In this document: positions 54,010-61,596 of the stretch, piece by piece
Layout: each line of letters starts with the position of its first letter
How positions within the stretch are numbered: position 1 is the first letter of the stretch
NCBI RefSeq assembly: GCF_036067295.1
Contig: NZ_CP107954.1
Coordinates: 7,006,001 to 7,070,000 of the forward strand
Origin: Kribbella sp. NBC_00382
Lineage (GTDB): Bacteria; Actinomycetota; Actinomycetes; Propionibacteriales; Kribbellaceae
Length of the DNA: 64,000 nucleotides
Direction: 5' to 3'
The notes under the pieces: model-generated
What the model saw: the letters and a program-made list of their open reading frames with translations, nothing else
Told to the model about the DNA's origin: nothing
Database searches by the model: none
Program-made: the position numbers and the translations under genes

Positions 54010-54474
54010 CTACGGGGATACCCAGCCCGTCAGCGCTGCCGCGCCGGAGTCGGTTCTGCAGATGATCCGGAACGGACGGCTCGGAACGGGCCGGACCACA
54101 AAAAACCCGAGATCGTCGACCGGTATGGTGCCGAGATCGTCGGCCCCGGCGGCAAGCTGCACCGTGCCGGCCTGCGGGGGGCTGACCTGCCCCAGGATCT
54201 CGTCCCCTGTCAGCTCCAGCTCGATGCTCAGGGTCTCGGACGCGAAGGTGAGCCTCCGCAGGCTGGCGCTCTCCGCTGCCCGGGTGGCGCCCACCTCGGC
54301 GCCTTCCCAGGCGGAGTCGTAGGTCAGCGCGGCCAGCTCCGCATCGATAGTGCGCCAGGCGTACACCGCTTTGCCGGCCTCGACGAAACCGGGCGGCATC
54401 TCACTCGCACTGGTCAACGCATCACGTAGTACCTCGAGCAGTTGGTCATCATCGGTCCACCATTGGCCGGCCAT
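54010..54474 (-). CDS. Protein of unknown function downstream of the sigma factor
   Basis: A 154-residue protein beginning MAGQWWTDDDQLLEVLRDAL, with a helical first part (FVEAGKAVYAWRTIDAELAA) and a beta-rich C-terminal half. The pattern occurs as a small neighbour of actinobacterial sigma factors as far as I can tell. GGAGG precedes the ATG at 54474 by about 8 bases, and the gene overlaps the end of the sigma gene by 26 bases, so the two are co-translated. It may be a regulator of the sigma factor or a substrate of the proteases. Confidence 0.7.
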   Translation of the reverse strand: MAGQWWTDDDQLLEVLRDALTSASEMPPGFVEAGKAVYAWRTIDAELAALTYDSAWEGAEVGATRAAESASLRRLTFASETLSIELELTGDEILGQVSPPQAGTVQLAAGADDLGTIPVDDLGFFVVRPVPSRPFRIICRTDSGAAALTGWVSP

Positions 54475-55078
54475 GCCACTCACCTCCGTCCGACGCTCTG
54501 GGGCGCTCGTTGCAGGATTCGATCAGGGCGGCGAGCGCCGGTGCCTGGCGCAACCGGTCGAGGCAACGGGCCCGGTTGGGTCCGATACTGCCGACGGGCA
54601 TGTGCAGCTTCTCGCTGATCTCGAGGTACGCCGCCGGTGGGTCCTGCACGAGCATCGAGAGCAACAGCCGGCAGCGCGGAGACAACTGACCGAAGGCGGC
54701 CTGGACCGCCGCGTGCCGCTCGTGGCGCAGGAGTTCCTGGTCGACCGGGACGAGATCGGACGGCATCGCCGCGAACAACTCGACCGGGTCGGCAGGCTCG
54801 GTCCGTTTGCTGAGCCGCACCAGCCGCAGGCAGTTCCGTTGAGTCGCCGTCGCGATCCAACCGGGCAGCGCGGCCGGCTCGCGCAGGTCGGTCAGGTGCT
54901 CGACCAGTTGCAACCAGACACTCTGACCGACGTCGTCGACGTCCGCGGCGGACAGTCCGTAGCGCCGGCAGATCGACCAGACCAGCGGTGCATACCGCTC
55001 GACCAACTCGTCCCAGGCGCCGCTGTCGCCATCTCTGGCGCCCACCACCATTCGGATGACGTCCGGGTCATCACGCAT
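54449..55078 (-). CDS. ECF-like RNA polymerase sigma factor
   Basis: A 209-residue sigma-70 family protein. Region 2 spans about 20-90 (LVERYAPLVWSICRRYGLSA, then DVDDVGQSVWLQLVEHL), and region 4 spans about 130-190 (FGQLSPRCRLLLSMLVQDPP, then YLEISEKLHMPVGSIGPNR). The ATG at 55078 has GGAGGGAGG upstream. No classical anti-sigma factor with a ZAS motif is seen next to it. It is the first gene of a unit with the unknown protein, the PASTA protein and the gene at 51838, and likely drives this cluster or a stress regulon. Confidence 0.85.
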   Translation of the reverse strand: MRDDPDVIRMVVGARDGDSGAWDELVERYAPLVWSICRRYGLSAADVDDVGQSVWLQLVEHLTDLREPAALPGWIATATQRNCLRLVRLSKRTEPADPVELFAAMPSDLVPVDQELLRHERHAAVQAAFGQLSPRCRLLLSMLVQDPPAAYLEISEKLHMPVGSIGPNRARCLDRLRQAPALAALIESCNERPRASDGGEWHGRPMVDR

Positions 55079-55161
55079 CCGGGCACCTCCCTCCGGGGTT
55101 CGACGCTCATAGAAGCGGAGTACGTCGAAGGCGCCTTGATACACAGCGGGCGAGCGGCTTG

Positions 55162-55400
55162 TTACTGGCTGGCGGTTGGGCCGTTGCGGAGGCCGTCTAC
55201 CAAGAGGGTGATCACGCGGTTGGCGTAGGCGTGGTCGTCTGGGGCGGCGATGCCGCTGAGGGCTCGCATCAGGTCGTCGGGAGAGGTGTCTGCTCTGGTC
55301 TGGCCGGTTGCTGCTGCGGTGTTCAGGAACTGGGCGAGAACCGGGGTGAAGCTGTCCAAGAAGTAGGCGGGTAAGCCGCGGTACGCGGGTTCGCCGGAGG
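55162..55400 (-). pseudogene. C-terminal fragment of a TetR-family regulator
   Basis: The minus-strand frame reads GLPAYFLDSFTPVLAQFLN, then ADTSPDDLMRALSGIAAP and NRVITLLVDGLRNG, the end of the ligand-binding domain of a TetR regulator. The HTH is missing because upstream sequence belongs to an aldo-keto reductase fragment. Not functional. Confidence 0.65.
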
Positions 55401-55419
55401 GCGGCGGCGCAGGGCCTAG

Positions 55420-55694
55420 TTCTGGATCGCCGTCGTGATCCACCGCCGGGAGGCGCCCTGCTGGTTCGGATCGGTGCCCATCGGGCGGCTGACCTTTGTC
55501 GTGAGCACCACGCTGTCACGCCGGCCCTTGAGCGCCCGGCCGGCGACCTGCTCCGAGTCGCCGTACACGTCGGCGGAGTCGACGAGATTGATCCCGGCAT
55601 CGAGTGCCTTGTGGATGATCTTGACCGAATCCTCCGGGTCGGGGTTGCCGACCTGCGTCGCGAACATGAGCGTGCCGAGCCCGTACGGAGTCAC
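55420..55694 (-). pseudogene. N-terminal part of an aldo-keto reductase
   Basis: The minus-strand frame reads PYGLGTLMFATQVGNPD, then DSVKIIHKALDAGINLVDSA, then ALKGRRDSVVLTTKV and QGASRRW, the first 90 residues of an aldo-keto reductase including the DSADVYG catalytic region. The extreme N-terminus is also irregular (the start is not a clear ATG), and the frame ends soon after RRWITTAIQ, where the TetR fragment begins. It is a deletion product. Confidence 0.7.
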
Positions 55695-55710
55695 CTTGGT
55701 GTTCCGCGTG

Positions 55711-56403
55711 TCAACGAGAGGGAACGATCTCGCTCCGTCCCTGCCAGGAGCCGTGTTCCGACAGGGGCCGGAAGCGGAGGGTGGCGAACTCGTGGTGGAA
55801 GTCCCGGCGGCGGCGTTCGGTCATCGCGACGGCATGACGGTCGGAGTCAGGGACGGCGCTATGGCCATGCACCATCTCTTCCATCTCCCGTATGGACCGC
55901 CAGATCGAGAACGTCGAGATCGTCCGGGGCGGACGCATCGCGGCCAGCGCCAGCGTCGTCCCCGGATGGTCGCGAACCAAGCGTTCGACGGGCTTGCCCC
56001 ACTTGAGAAATCTCGGTACCTCCAACAGGCGCATCCGCGCCACCGTCACCGCCACGACGGGCTCGGCAGCGTCCCACTCCCCCGCCCTCGCCGGCAGATC
56101 GGGCAACGCCGCAAGCCGCGACCAACGCCGCAGGAACTCCATGCGAACATGCCAGCCCGCAGCCAACTCCCTGCCCAAGGGTTGATCCGCCAGGAAGGCA
56201 TCGACCGCCGCCTCGTCCTCCCACCGCGCGAACATCGCCATCCGCCGCAACTGCATCCGGGCCGGCGAGACCGTCGGAGCACCGAGACGCATCAGCGCCA
56301 GGCACTCGGCGTACCGCAACCCAGGCATGGTCGGTGCCTTCCACAATGCCCGCGCCGTCGTCGCCGGTCGGAGCTCCGCGAGGTGGAACGTAAAGATCGT
56401 CAT
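55711..56403 (-). CDS. Spheroidene-monooxygenase-like protein
   Basis: A 230-residue protein resembling the CrtA/spheroidene monooxygenase group of heme-like or ABM-fold oxygenases: it starts MTIFTFHLAELRP and has LRYAECLALMRLGAP, FARWEDEAAVDAFLADQPLG and FSIWRSIREMEEMVHGHS. In actinobacteria this group is usually not linked to carotenoids, so the substrate is open. It lies between the fragments and the elongation-factor-like gene and appears monocistronic. Confidence 0.75.
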   Translation of the reverse strand: MTIFTFHLAELRPATTARALWKAPTMPGLRYAECLALMRLGAPTVSPARMQLRRMAMFARWEDEAAVDAFLADQPLGRELAAGWHVRMEFLRRWSRLAALPDLPARAGEWDAAEPVVAVTVARMRLLEVPRFLKWGKPVERLVRDHPGTTLALAAMRPPRTISTFSIWRSIREMEEMVHGHSAVPDSDRHAVAMTERRRRDFHHEFATLRFRPLSEHGSWQGRSEIVPSR

Positions 56404-56454
56404 AGTCGAGCAACTGTCGCACGGCTAAGGTCCGGCTGTTCTTCGTTGCCCTAG

Positions 56455-56494
56455 GCCCCCACAGACCACGCCTGCGGGCGCGATCTGTGGGGGC
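56455..56494 (-). terminator. Stem-loop terminator after the EF-G-like gene
   Basis: GCCCCCACAGA at 56455-56465 pairs with TCTGTGGGGGC at 56484-56494; the loop itself has CGCCTGCGGGCG. It is just downstream of the stop of the minus-strand EF-G-like gene (56502). Confidence 0.7.
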
Positions 56495-56501
56495 ACCGGA
56501 T

Positions 56502-58556
56502 CTACCGGGACGAACTTTCAGACGACCTTACGGCTGGTACGTAACCGGTGGGGCGGGTCACGAAGGTTCCCCGGCCCTGGGTGCGGCTGCGTAGCTGGGT
56601 TGCGTAGCCGAACAGCTCGGCCAGTGGGACGGTGGCGACGATCACCATCGTGCCCGGTCGCGCGGTCGTACCCGAGATCTGGCCGCGCCGTGCCGCCAGG
56701 TCGCCGAGCACGCCGCCGACGGCGTCCTCGGGCACGGTCGCCGTGACCTCGGCGACCGGTTCCAGGAGCACCATCGCGCTGGCACGCAGCGCTTCGCGGA
56801 GGCCCAGTCGACCGGCCGTACGGAACGCCAACTCCGAGGAGTCCTTCGAATGGGTGGCTCCATCCGTCAGCGTGACCCGCACCCCAGTCACCCGGTGCCC
56901 GCCGAGAGGACCCTCGACCAGAGCATCCCGGCAGCCTGCCTCGACTGCGCGGACATACTCCTGCGGCACCCGTCCACCAACAACGACTGAGCGAAACACG
57001 AAGTCGTCATCAGCCAGCGGTTCCACATCGAGGGTGATCTGGGCGAACTGACCGGCCCCGCCGTCCTGCTTGACGTGCCGGTACACCAGTCCGGACACGC
57101 CACGCACAACAGTCTCCCGGTACGTCACCTGCGGCCGGCCGACCCCGACCTCCAGCCCGTGAGCACGGCGTACCTTCTCCACCGCGACCTCGAGATGCAG
57201 CTCGCCCATGCCAGACAACAGCGTCTGACCGGTCTCCGAATCGGTCCGAACCGTCAGCGAAGGGTCCTCCTCGACCAGGCGCGTCAGTGCCGACGCGAGG
57301 CGGTCGGTGTCGGTCCCGAAGCGGGCCTCGACGGCCACGGAAACGACCGGGTCAGCCACGACCGGCGGCTCGAAAACCAGCGGCGCCGTTGGCGAGCACA
57401 GGGTGGCGCCGCTCCGGGCAGACTTCGGCCCGACGACCGCGACGATGTCACCGGCGAACGCCTGCTGGATCTCGACGTGCTCGTCGGCCTGCACGCGCAG
57501 GATCCGGCCGATCCGCTCAGTGCGTCCCACACCCGCGTCCATCACCGTCTCTCCCTTCCGAATCGTTCCCGAATACACCCGCAGGTAGGTCAGCCGCCCA
57601 GTAGCGGTCGAGCTGACCTTGAACACAAGGGCCGCGAACGGCGCTCCCGGGTCGGCGACGCGCTCCTGCACGACACCATCCAACATCCCGCGCACCGCCG
57701 GCACCTCTTGCGGTGAAGGCAGATAAGCGACGACGGCGTCCAGCAGCGGCTCGATCCCGAGATTCCGGTACGCCGATCCGCACAACACCACCACGCCCGT
57801 ACCAGCCAAAGTCAGCTCCCGCAGCGCAACAGCCAGCGTCTCCGCCGAGACCGTCGACCGCGCAGCGAACTCCTCCAGCGCGACCGGGTGGAGCTCGGCG
57901 ACCGCCTCCTCAAGCAACCGACGCCGTCGCATCGCCTGCTCCACAAGGGAATCGGGCACCGGGCCGACCGCAATGGTGTCGCCGACCCAGACATACGCCC
58001 GCATCGCAAGCAGGTCGATCACTCCACTGAACTCGGCCTCCTCCCCCATCGGCAACTGGACCACCAGCGGGGTCACGTGCAACCGCTCGCGGATCGAGTC
58101 CACCGCAGCGTCGAGGTCGGCGCCCGGACGGTCCATCTTGTTGACGAACGCGATCCGCGGCACCCCGTGCCGGTCGGCCTGTCGCCAGACCGACTCGCTC
58201 TGCGGCTCCACTCCGGCGACGGCGTCGAACAGTGCGACGGCACCGTCGAGCACCCGCAGCGAGCGCTCCACCTCGTCGGCGAAGTCGACGTGGCCCGGGG
58301 TGTCGATCAGGTTGATCGAGTGCCCGCCCCAGTCGCAGCTCACGGCCGCGGCGAAGATCGTGATGCCGCGGTCGCGTTCCTGCGAGTCGAAGTCGGTGAC
58401 GGTCGTGCCGTCGTGGACCTCGCCGCGCTTGTGGGTGGTACCGGTGAGGTACAGGATCCGCTCGGTGACGGTGGTCTTGCCCGCATCGACATGGGCGAGG
58501 ATGCCGACATTGCGCAGGCCGGACAGCGGGCGATTGTGGTTGAGGTTGGTACGCAT
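56502..58556 (-). CDS. fusA: Elongation factor G-like GTPase (second EF-G type)
   Basis: A 684-residue translational GTPase. G1 is AHVDAGKTT at 21-29, the switch region has RGITI near 64-68, G3 is DTPGH at 86-90, and NKMD is near 139-142. The later domains carry GELHLEVAVEKVRR near 435 and the domain IV and V pattern, so it has the complete five-domain layout. It is isolated from the ribosomal str operon and differs from the housekeeping form in its abbreviated N-terminus, so a paralog with a special role (EF-G2-like or antibiotic-protection-like) is likely. It starts at the ATG at 58556; the 58-base leader to the right has no clear ribosome site. Confidence 0.85.
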   Translation of the reverse strand: MRTNLNHNRPLSGLRNVGILAHVDAGKTTVTERILYLTGTTHKRGEVHDGTTVTDFDSQERDRGITIFAAAVSCDWGGHSINLIDTPGHVDFADEVERSLRVLDGAVALFDAVAGVEPQSESVWRQADRHGVPRIAFVNKMDRPGADLDAAVDSIRERLHVTPLVVQLPMGEEAEFSGVIDLLAMRAYVWVGDTIAVGPVPDSLVEQAMRRRRLLEEAVAELHPVALEEFAARSTVSAETLAVALRELTLAGTGVVVLCGSAYRNLGIEPLLDAVVAYLPSPQEVPAVRGMLDGVVQERVADPGAPFAALVFKVSSTATGRLTYLRVYSGTIRKGETVMDAGVGRTERIGRILRVQADEHVEIQQAFAGDIVAVVGPKSARSGATLCSPTAPLVFEPPVVADPVVSVAVEARFGTDTDRLASALTRLVEEDPSLTVRTDSETGQTLLSGMGELHLEVAVEKVRRAHGLEVGVGRPQVTYRETVVRGVSGLVYRHVKQDGGAGQFAQITLDVEPLADDDFVFRSVVVGGRVPQEYVRAVEAGCRDALVEGPLGGHRVTGVRVTLTDGATHSKDSSELAFRTAGRLGLREALRASAMVLLEPVAEVTATVPEDAVGGVLGDLAARRGQISGTTARPGTMVIVATVPLAELFGYATQLRSRTQGRGTFVTRPTGYVPAVRSSESSSR

Positions 58557-58821
58557 GGCCGATGGCCTTTCGGATGATGATCCGGATCGGGACAGCGCAA
58601 TTCCCCGACGAAGCGGCCAGCAGGACAGGCTGGGTCAGTTCGTCGCGGACAGGAGCCGGCCGCGCAGCCGGCACCTGACACCCGGAGACACGAGGATCAC
58701 GTCGTACCGGGGAACACTCACAGCGATGCGGTTACGCACGGCCGGGCTCCCCTCACTCGTCAACTGATTGAGGTTCGAGCGTAGTGGGCCCGACGATGCC
58801 GGACCACTGGATTTCTTGTCG

Positions 58822-59295
58822 TCAGCGCTCGGGGAAGCAGGCAGCGACGGCCAGGGTGTCCACGAAGTCGTTCATCTCGTGGCCGGAATGCCCCTTCACC
58901 CATTGGAAGGCGACATCCTCGCGCTTCATCACCAACTCCACCAGCGGCTCCCACAGGTCCCTATTGGCGACCGGCTTCTTCGCCGAGGTGAGCCAGCCTC
59001 GCTCAAGCCAACCTATGTGCCACCCGTCGCGGAAGCAGTTGACCACGTACGTCGAATCCGACACCACCAGCAGTGGACCATCGTTCGCCCGTACGGCCTC
59101 GAGGGCGGCCCGGATCTCCATCCGCTGGTTCGTGGAGTCAGCCTCATGACCGGCGGCGTACTCGCTCGTCGACAACGCCCAGGCCCATCCCCCAGGCCCG
59201 GGGTTGCGCGAACACGCACCGTCGGTGAACACCGACCGCGCACCGACGGGGACTGCCATATCGGCCGGACGAGGACGACGAACGCGAGGCTTCAC
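58822..59295 (-). CDS. rnhA: Ribonuclease HI
   Basis: A protein of about 157 residues that removes RNA from RNA-DNA hybrids. Catalytic acidic residues are visible in FTDGACSRNPGPGGW, MEIRAALEA, VVSDSTYVV and HSGHEMNDFVDTLA. The GTG at 59295 with GAGGGG upstream is a reasonable start; the ATG at 59259 (MAVPVGARS) is a shorter alternative without a ribosome site. Confidence 0.85.
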   Translation of the reverse strand: MKPRVRRPRPADMAVPVGARSVFTDGACSRNPGPGGWAWALSTSEYAAGHEADSTNQRMEIRAALEAVRANDGPLLVVSDSTYVVNCFRDGWHIGWLERGWLTSAKKPVANRDLWEPLVELVMKREDVAFQWVKGHSGHEMNDFVDTLAVAACFPER

Positions 59296-59342
59296 CCGCG
59301 AAACCCTACCCCTCAAGCGGACTTGACTTCCCGCCGCAGCAG

Positions 59343-59723
59343 TCAACCTACGAACGCGGTCATCCTGATCGAGACGAGCAGGTCAGGGAGATCGACGCCG
59401 AGCTTGGCCACGTAGCGAGTCGGCGGGTCGGCCGGAAACCACCGCCCGTACTCCTCGTTGAGCCCGGCGAAGTCGGCCGGGTCCGTGAGCAGGATGCCGA
59501 CCTCGATGACGTCGTCCAGTCCGGCACCGCCGGCTTGCAGAACGGCCTCACAATTCGCCAGCGCCTGCCGCGTCTGAGCTTGGATCGTGTGCTCGACCAG
59601 CTTGCCGGTACCCGGGTCGATGCCGACGATGCCCGAGACGAGGATGTGGGGTCCGGCCTTGACCCCTTGGCTGTAGAGCGGCGAGGCCGGCGCGTTCGCG
59701 GTCGTGATGATCTGCCGTGGCAT
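59343..59723 (-). CDS. RidA/YjgF-family protein
   Basis: A 126-residue protein of the RidA group, which hydrolyses reactive enamine/imine intermediates. The typical pattern is present: SPLYSQGVKAGPHILVSGIV, then QTRQALANCEAVLQAGGAGL and PPTRYVAKLGVD, although the family's arginine-rich end (usually R-x-x-x-E) is modified. GGAGGACC lies before the ATG. The gene overlaps neither neighbour but shares the strand with the HTH-type gene 15 bases upstream and is probably in one transcript. Confidence 0.87.
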   Translation of the reverse strand: MPRQIITTANAPASPLYSQGVKAGPHILVSGIVGIDPGTGKLVEHTIQAQTRQALANCEAVLQAGGAGLDDVIEVGILLTDPADFAGLNEEYGRWFPADPPTRYVAKLGVDLPDLLVSIRMTAFVG

Positions 59724-59738
59724 GACGGTCCTCCTGAG

Positions 59739-60311
59739 CTACCGGAACCACGTCGACGCCCTCGTCGACGCCTGGGCGGGCTGGTGCGGTGGCGGGATCT
59801 GCGCACGATCCACGGGGCGGCTGACGTCGTTGGTGTGCAACAAGGTGCCCGAGCTCAGCAACCGGTGAACCTCCTCTGGCGTCACGCGCAGTGCCTTCGC
59901 TGCCTCGGCAAGGCCGAGCCAATTGCGTCGCCGCAGCGCCAGACCTTCTACCTCGGCCCGGGCCAGCGGCAGTTGCCCACCATGCCACGTGAGCAGCCGA
60001 ACCGCACTCAACCGGTGAACGGCGGTCGTGGATTCCCCGAGGATGCGGGCCGCCTCCGCCACATTGATGCGCGCCGGCGCCTCCACCCACGCAAGCACAT
60101 CCGCCAGCCGCACGGTCCTCGTGGACAGCTTCCCTTGCGCCGTGTTCTGCCGAGGCAAAGCCCCGGAGTCGAGCATGCTCCGCACGACAGCAACAGTCAC
60201 ATCCAGCACAGCCGCCGCCTGCTTGAGATCGATCAACGGATCCGCAGCAAGCAACGGCTCGCCGAGCAGATCCTCCAACCGATTTCGCTCCACCGCCGAC
60301 ATACCGATCAT
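59739..60311 (-). CDS. Protein with repeated MerR/excisionase-like helix-turn-helix segments
   Basis: A 190-residue protein with three similar helical segments: LIDLKQAAAVLDVTVAVVRS, then ARINVAEAARILGESTTAVH, then NWLGLAEAAKALRVTPEEVH. Each looks like an excisionase or MerR-type HTH of about 45 residues. The C-terminus is disordered. The ATG at 60311 has AGGAGG about 9 bases upstream. Role as a DNA-binding regulator is inferred; it precedes the RidA gene by 15 bases. Confidence 0.7.
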   Translation of the reverse strand: MIGMSAVERNRLEDLLGEPLLAADPLIDLKQAAAVLDVTVAVVRSMLDSGALPRQNTAQGKLSTRTVRLADVLAWVEAPARINVAEAARILGESTTAVHRLSAVRLLTWHGGQLPLARAEVEGLALRRRNWLGLAEAAKALRVTPEEVHRLLSSGTLLHTNDVSRPVDRAQIPPPHQPAQASTRASTWFR

Positions 60312-60402
60312 CACCAACCGCCTCCTGACGCTGCTACGCCATCACGTACACAAGCAGCGAGTCTGGTCGGCGACCTAGATCCAGCGACAGGGTCTTTGGT
60401 CC

Positions 60403-61596
60403 CTAGTCGTGGGGCTCGAGCAGGGCGAGGGTTTCGCGGGCTATTTGCCATTCTTCGTTGGTGGGGATCACCAGGATGGTGACTGGGCTGTCGGGGGTGG
60501 AGATAGTGGTGGGGGTGGGGTGGTTGTTGCGGGCGGGGTCGAGATGGATGCCTAGGCGTTCTAGGCCTGTGAGAGTGGTGGCGCGGACTCCGGCGGAGTG
60601 TTGGCCTACACCGGCGGTGAAGACGATCGCGTCTACGGTGCCGAGGACGGCGTAGTACGCGCCGATGTACTTCTTGAGGCGGTGGCAGTAGATGTCGAAG
60701 GCCAACTGGGCATGAGGGTCGCCTGCGGATCGGCGGGTGGTCAGTTCGCGGAAGTCGTTGTCGCCGGCGATGCCTTTGAGGCCGGACTCGTGGTTCAGGG
60801 CGCGGTCGATCTTGTCGACGGTCCAGCCGAGTTCGCGGACCAGGTGGGCGTGGATGGCCGGGTCGAGGTCGCCGGAGCGGGTGCCCATCACCAGGCCTTC
60901 GAGCGGGGTCATTCCCATCGAGGTCTCGACCGACACTCCCCCGCGAACGGCCGTTGCCGAGCAGCCGTTGCCCAGGTGGAGCACGATCAGGTTCAGGTCA
61001 CCTAGGTCGCGCCCGAGCACTCGGGCCGCCTCGGCCGAGACGAAGGCGTGCGAGGTGCCGTGGAAACCGTACCGGCGGATGCCGTGGTCATCGCGCCACT
61101 CCAGCGGTACTGCGTAGGTGTAGGCCTCAGGTGGGAGCGTCTGATGGAAAGCCGTGTCGAACACCGCGACCTGCGGGTGATCGGGGAACAGCTGCCGGGC
61201 CACCCGGATTCCTTCCAGGTTGGCCGGATTGTGCAGCGGGGCCAGCGGCACCAGCTCGGTGACAGCGGCAACCAGTTCGTCGTCGATCAGCACCGGATCG
61301 GCGAACCGCGAACCGCCGTGCACGACACGGTGGCCGATGGCAACGATCTCGATATCGTCGAAGGACGGCCCGTACTCTTCGAAGGCGCTGATCACCGCCC
61401 GCATCGCGTCCTCGTGGGATGCGATCTTCAGGGTCGCACTCGTCTCGCCGTCCGGGCCGCGGTGCAGGTGGCGACTTTCGGGCTCACCGATGCGTTCGAC
61501 CAGGCCGGACGCGGCCGCCTCGCCGGACGCGCCGTCGATCAGGCTGTACTTCAGCGACGACGAGCCCGCGTTGATCACCAGCACGTGGTCACTCAT
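60403..61596 (-). CDS. ackA: Acetate kinase
   Basis: A 397-residue enzyme that interconverts acetyl phosphate and acetate with ATP. The opening VLVINAGSSSLKYSLIDG is the first ATP/metal signature, and FHGTSHAFVSAEAARVLG and GNGCSATAVRGGVSVETSMG belong to the core. The ATG at 61596 overlaps the end of pta by 8 bases, so the two are translationally coupled. It is the second gene of the acetate switch operon. Confidence 0.97.
   Translation of the reverse strand: MSDHVLVINAGSSSLKYSLIDGASGEAAASGLVERIGEPESRHLHRGPDGETSATLKIASHEDAMRAVISAFEEYGPSFDDIEIVAIGHRVVHGGSRFADPVLIDDELVAAVTELVPLAPLHNPANLEGIRVARQLFPDHPQVAVFDTAFHQTLPPEAYTYAVPLEWRDDHGIRRYGFHGTSHAFVSAEAARVLGRDLGDLNLIVLHLGNGCSATAVRGGVSVETSMGMTPLEGLVMGTRSGDLDPAIHAHLVRELGWTVDKIDRALNHESGLKGIAGDNDFRELTTRRSAGDPHAQLAFDIYCHRLKKYIGAYYAVLGTVDAIVFTAGVGQHSAGVRATTLTGLERLGIHLDPARNNHPTPTTISTPDSPVTILVIPTNEEWQIARETLALLEPHD

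Noticed and set aside
56502..58556. Tetracycline ribosomal protection protein
   Set aside because: The five-domain length and motifs fit EF-G better; no tet-specific feature could be recognised by eye.
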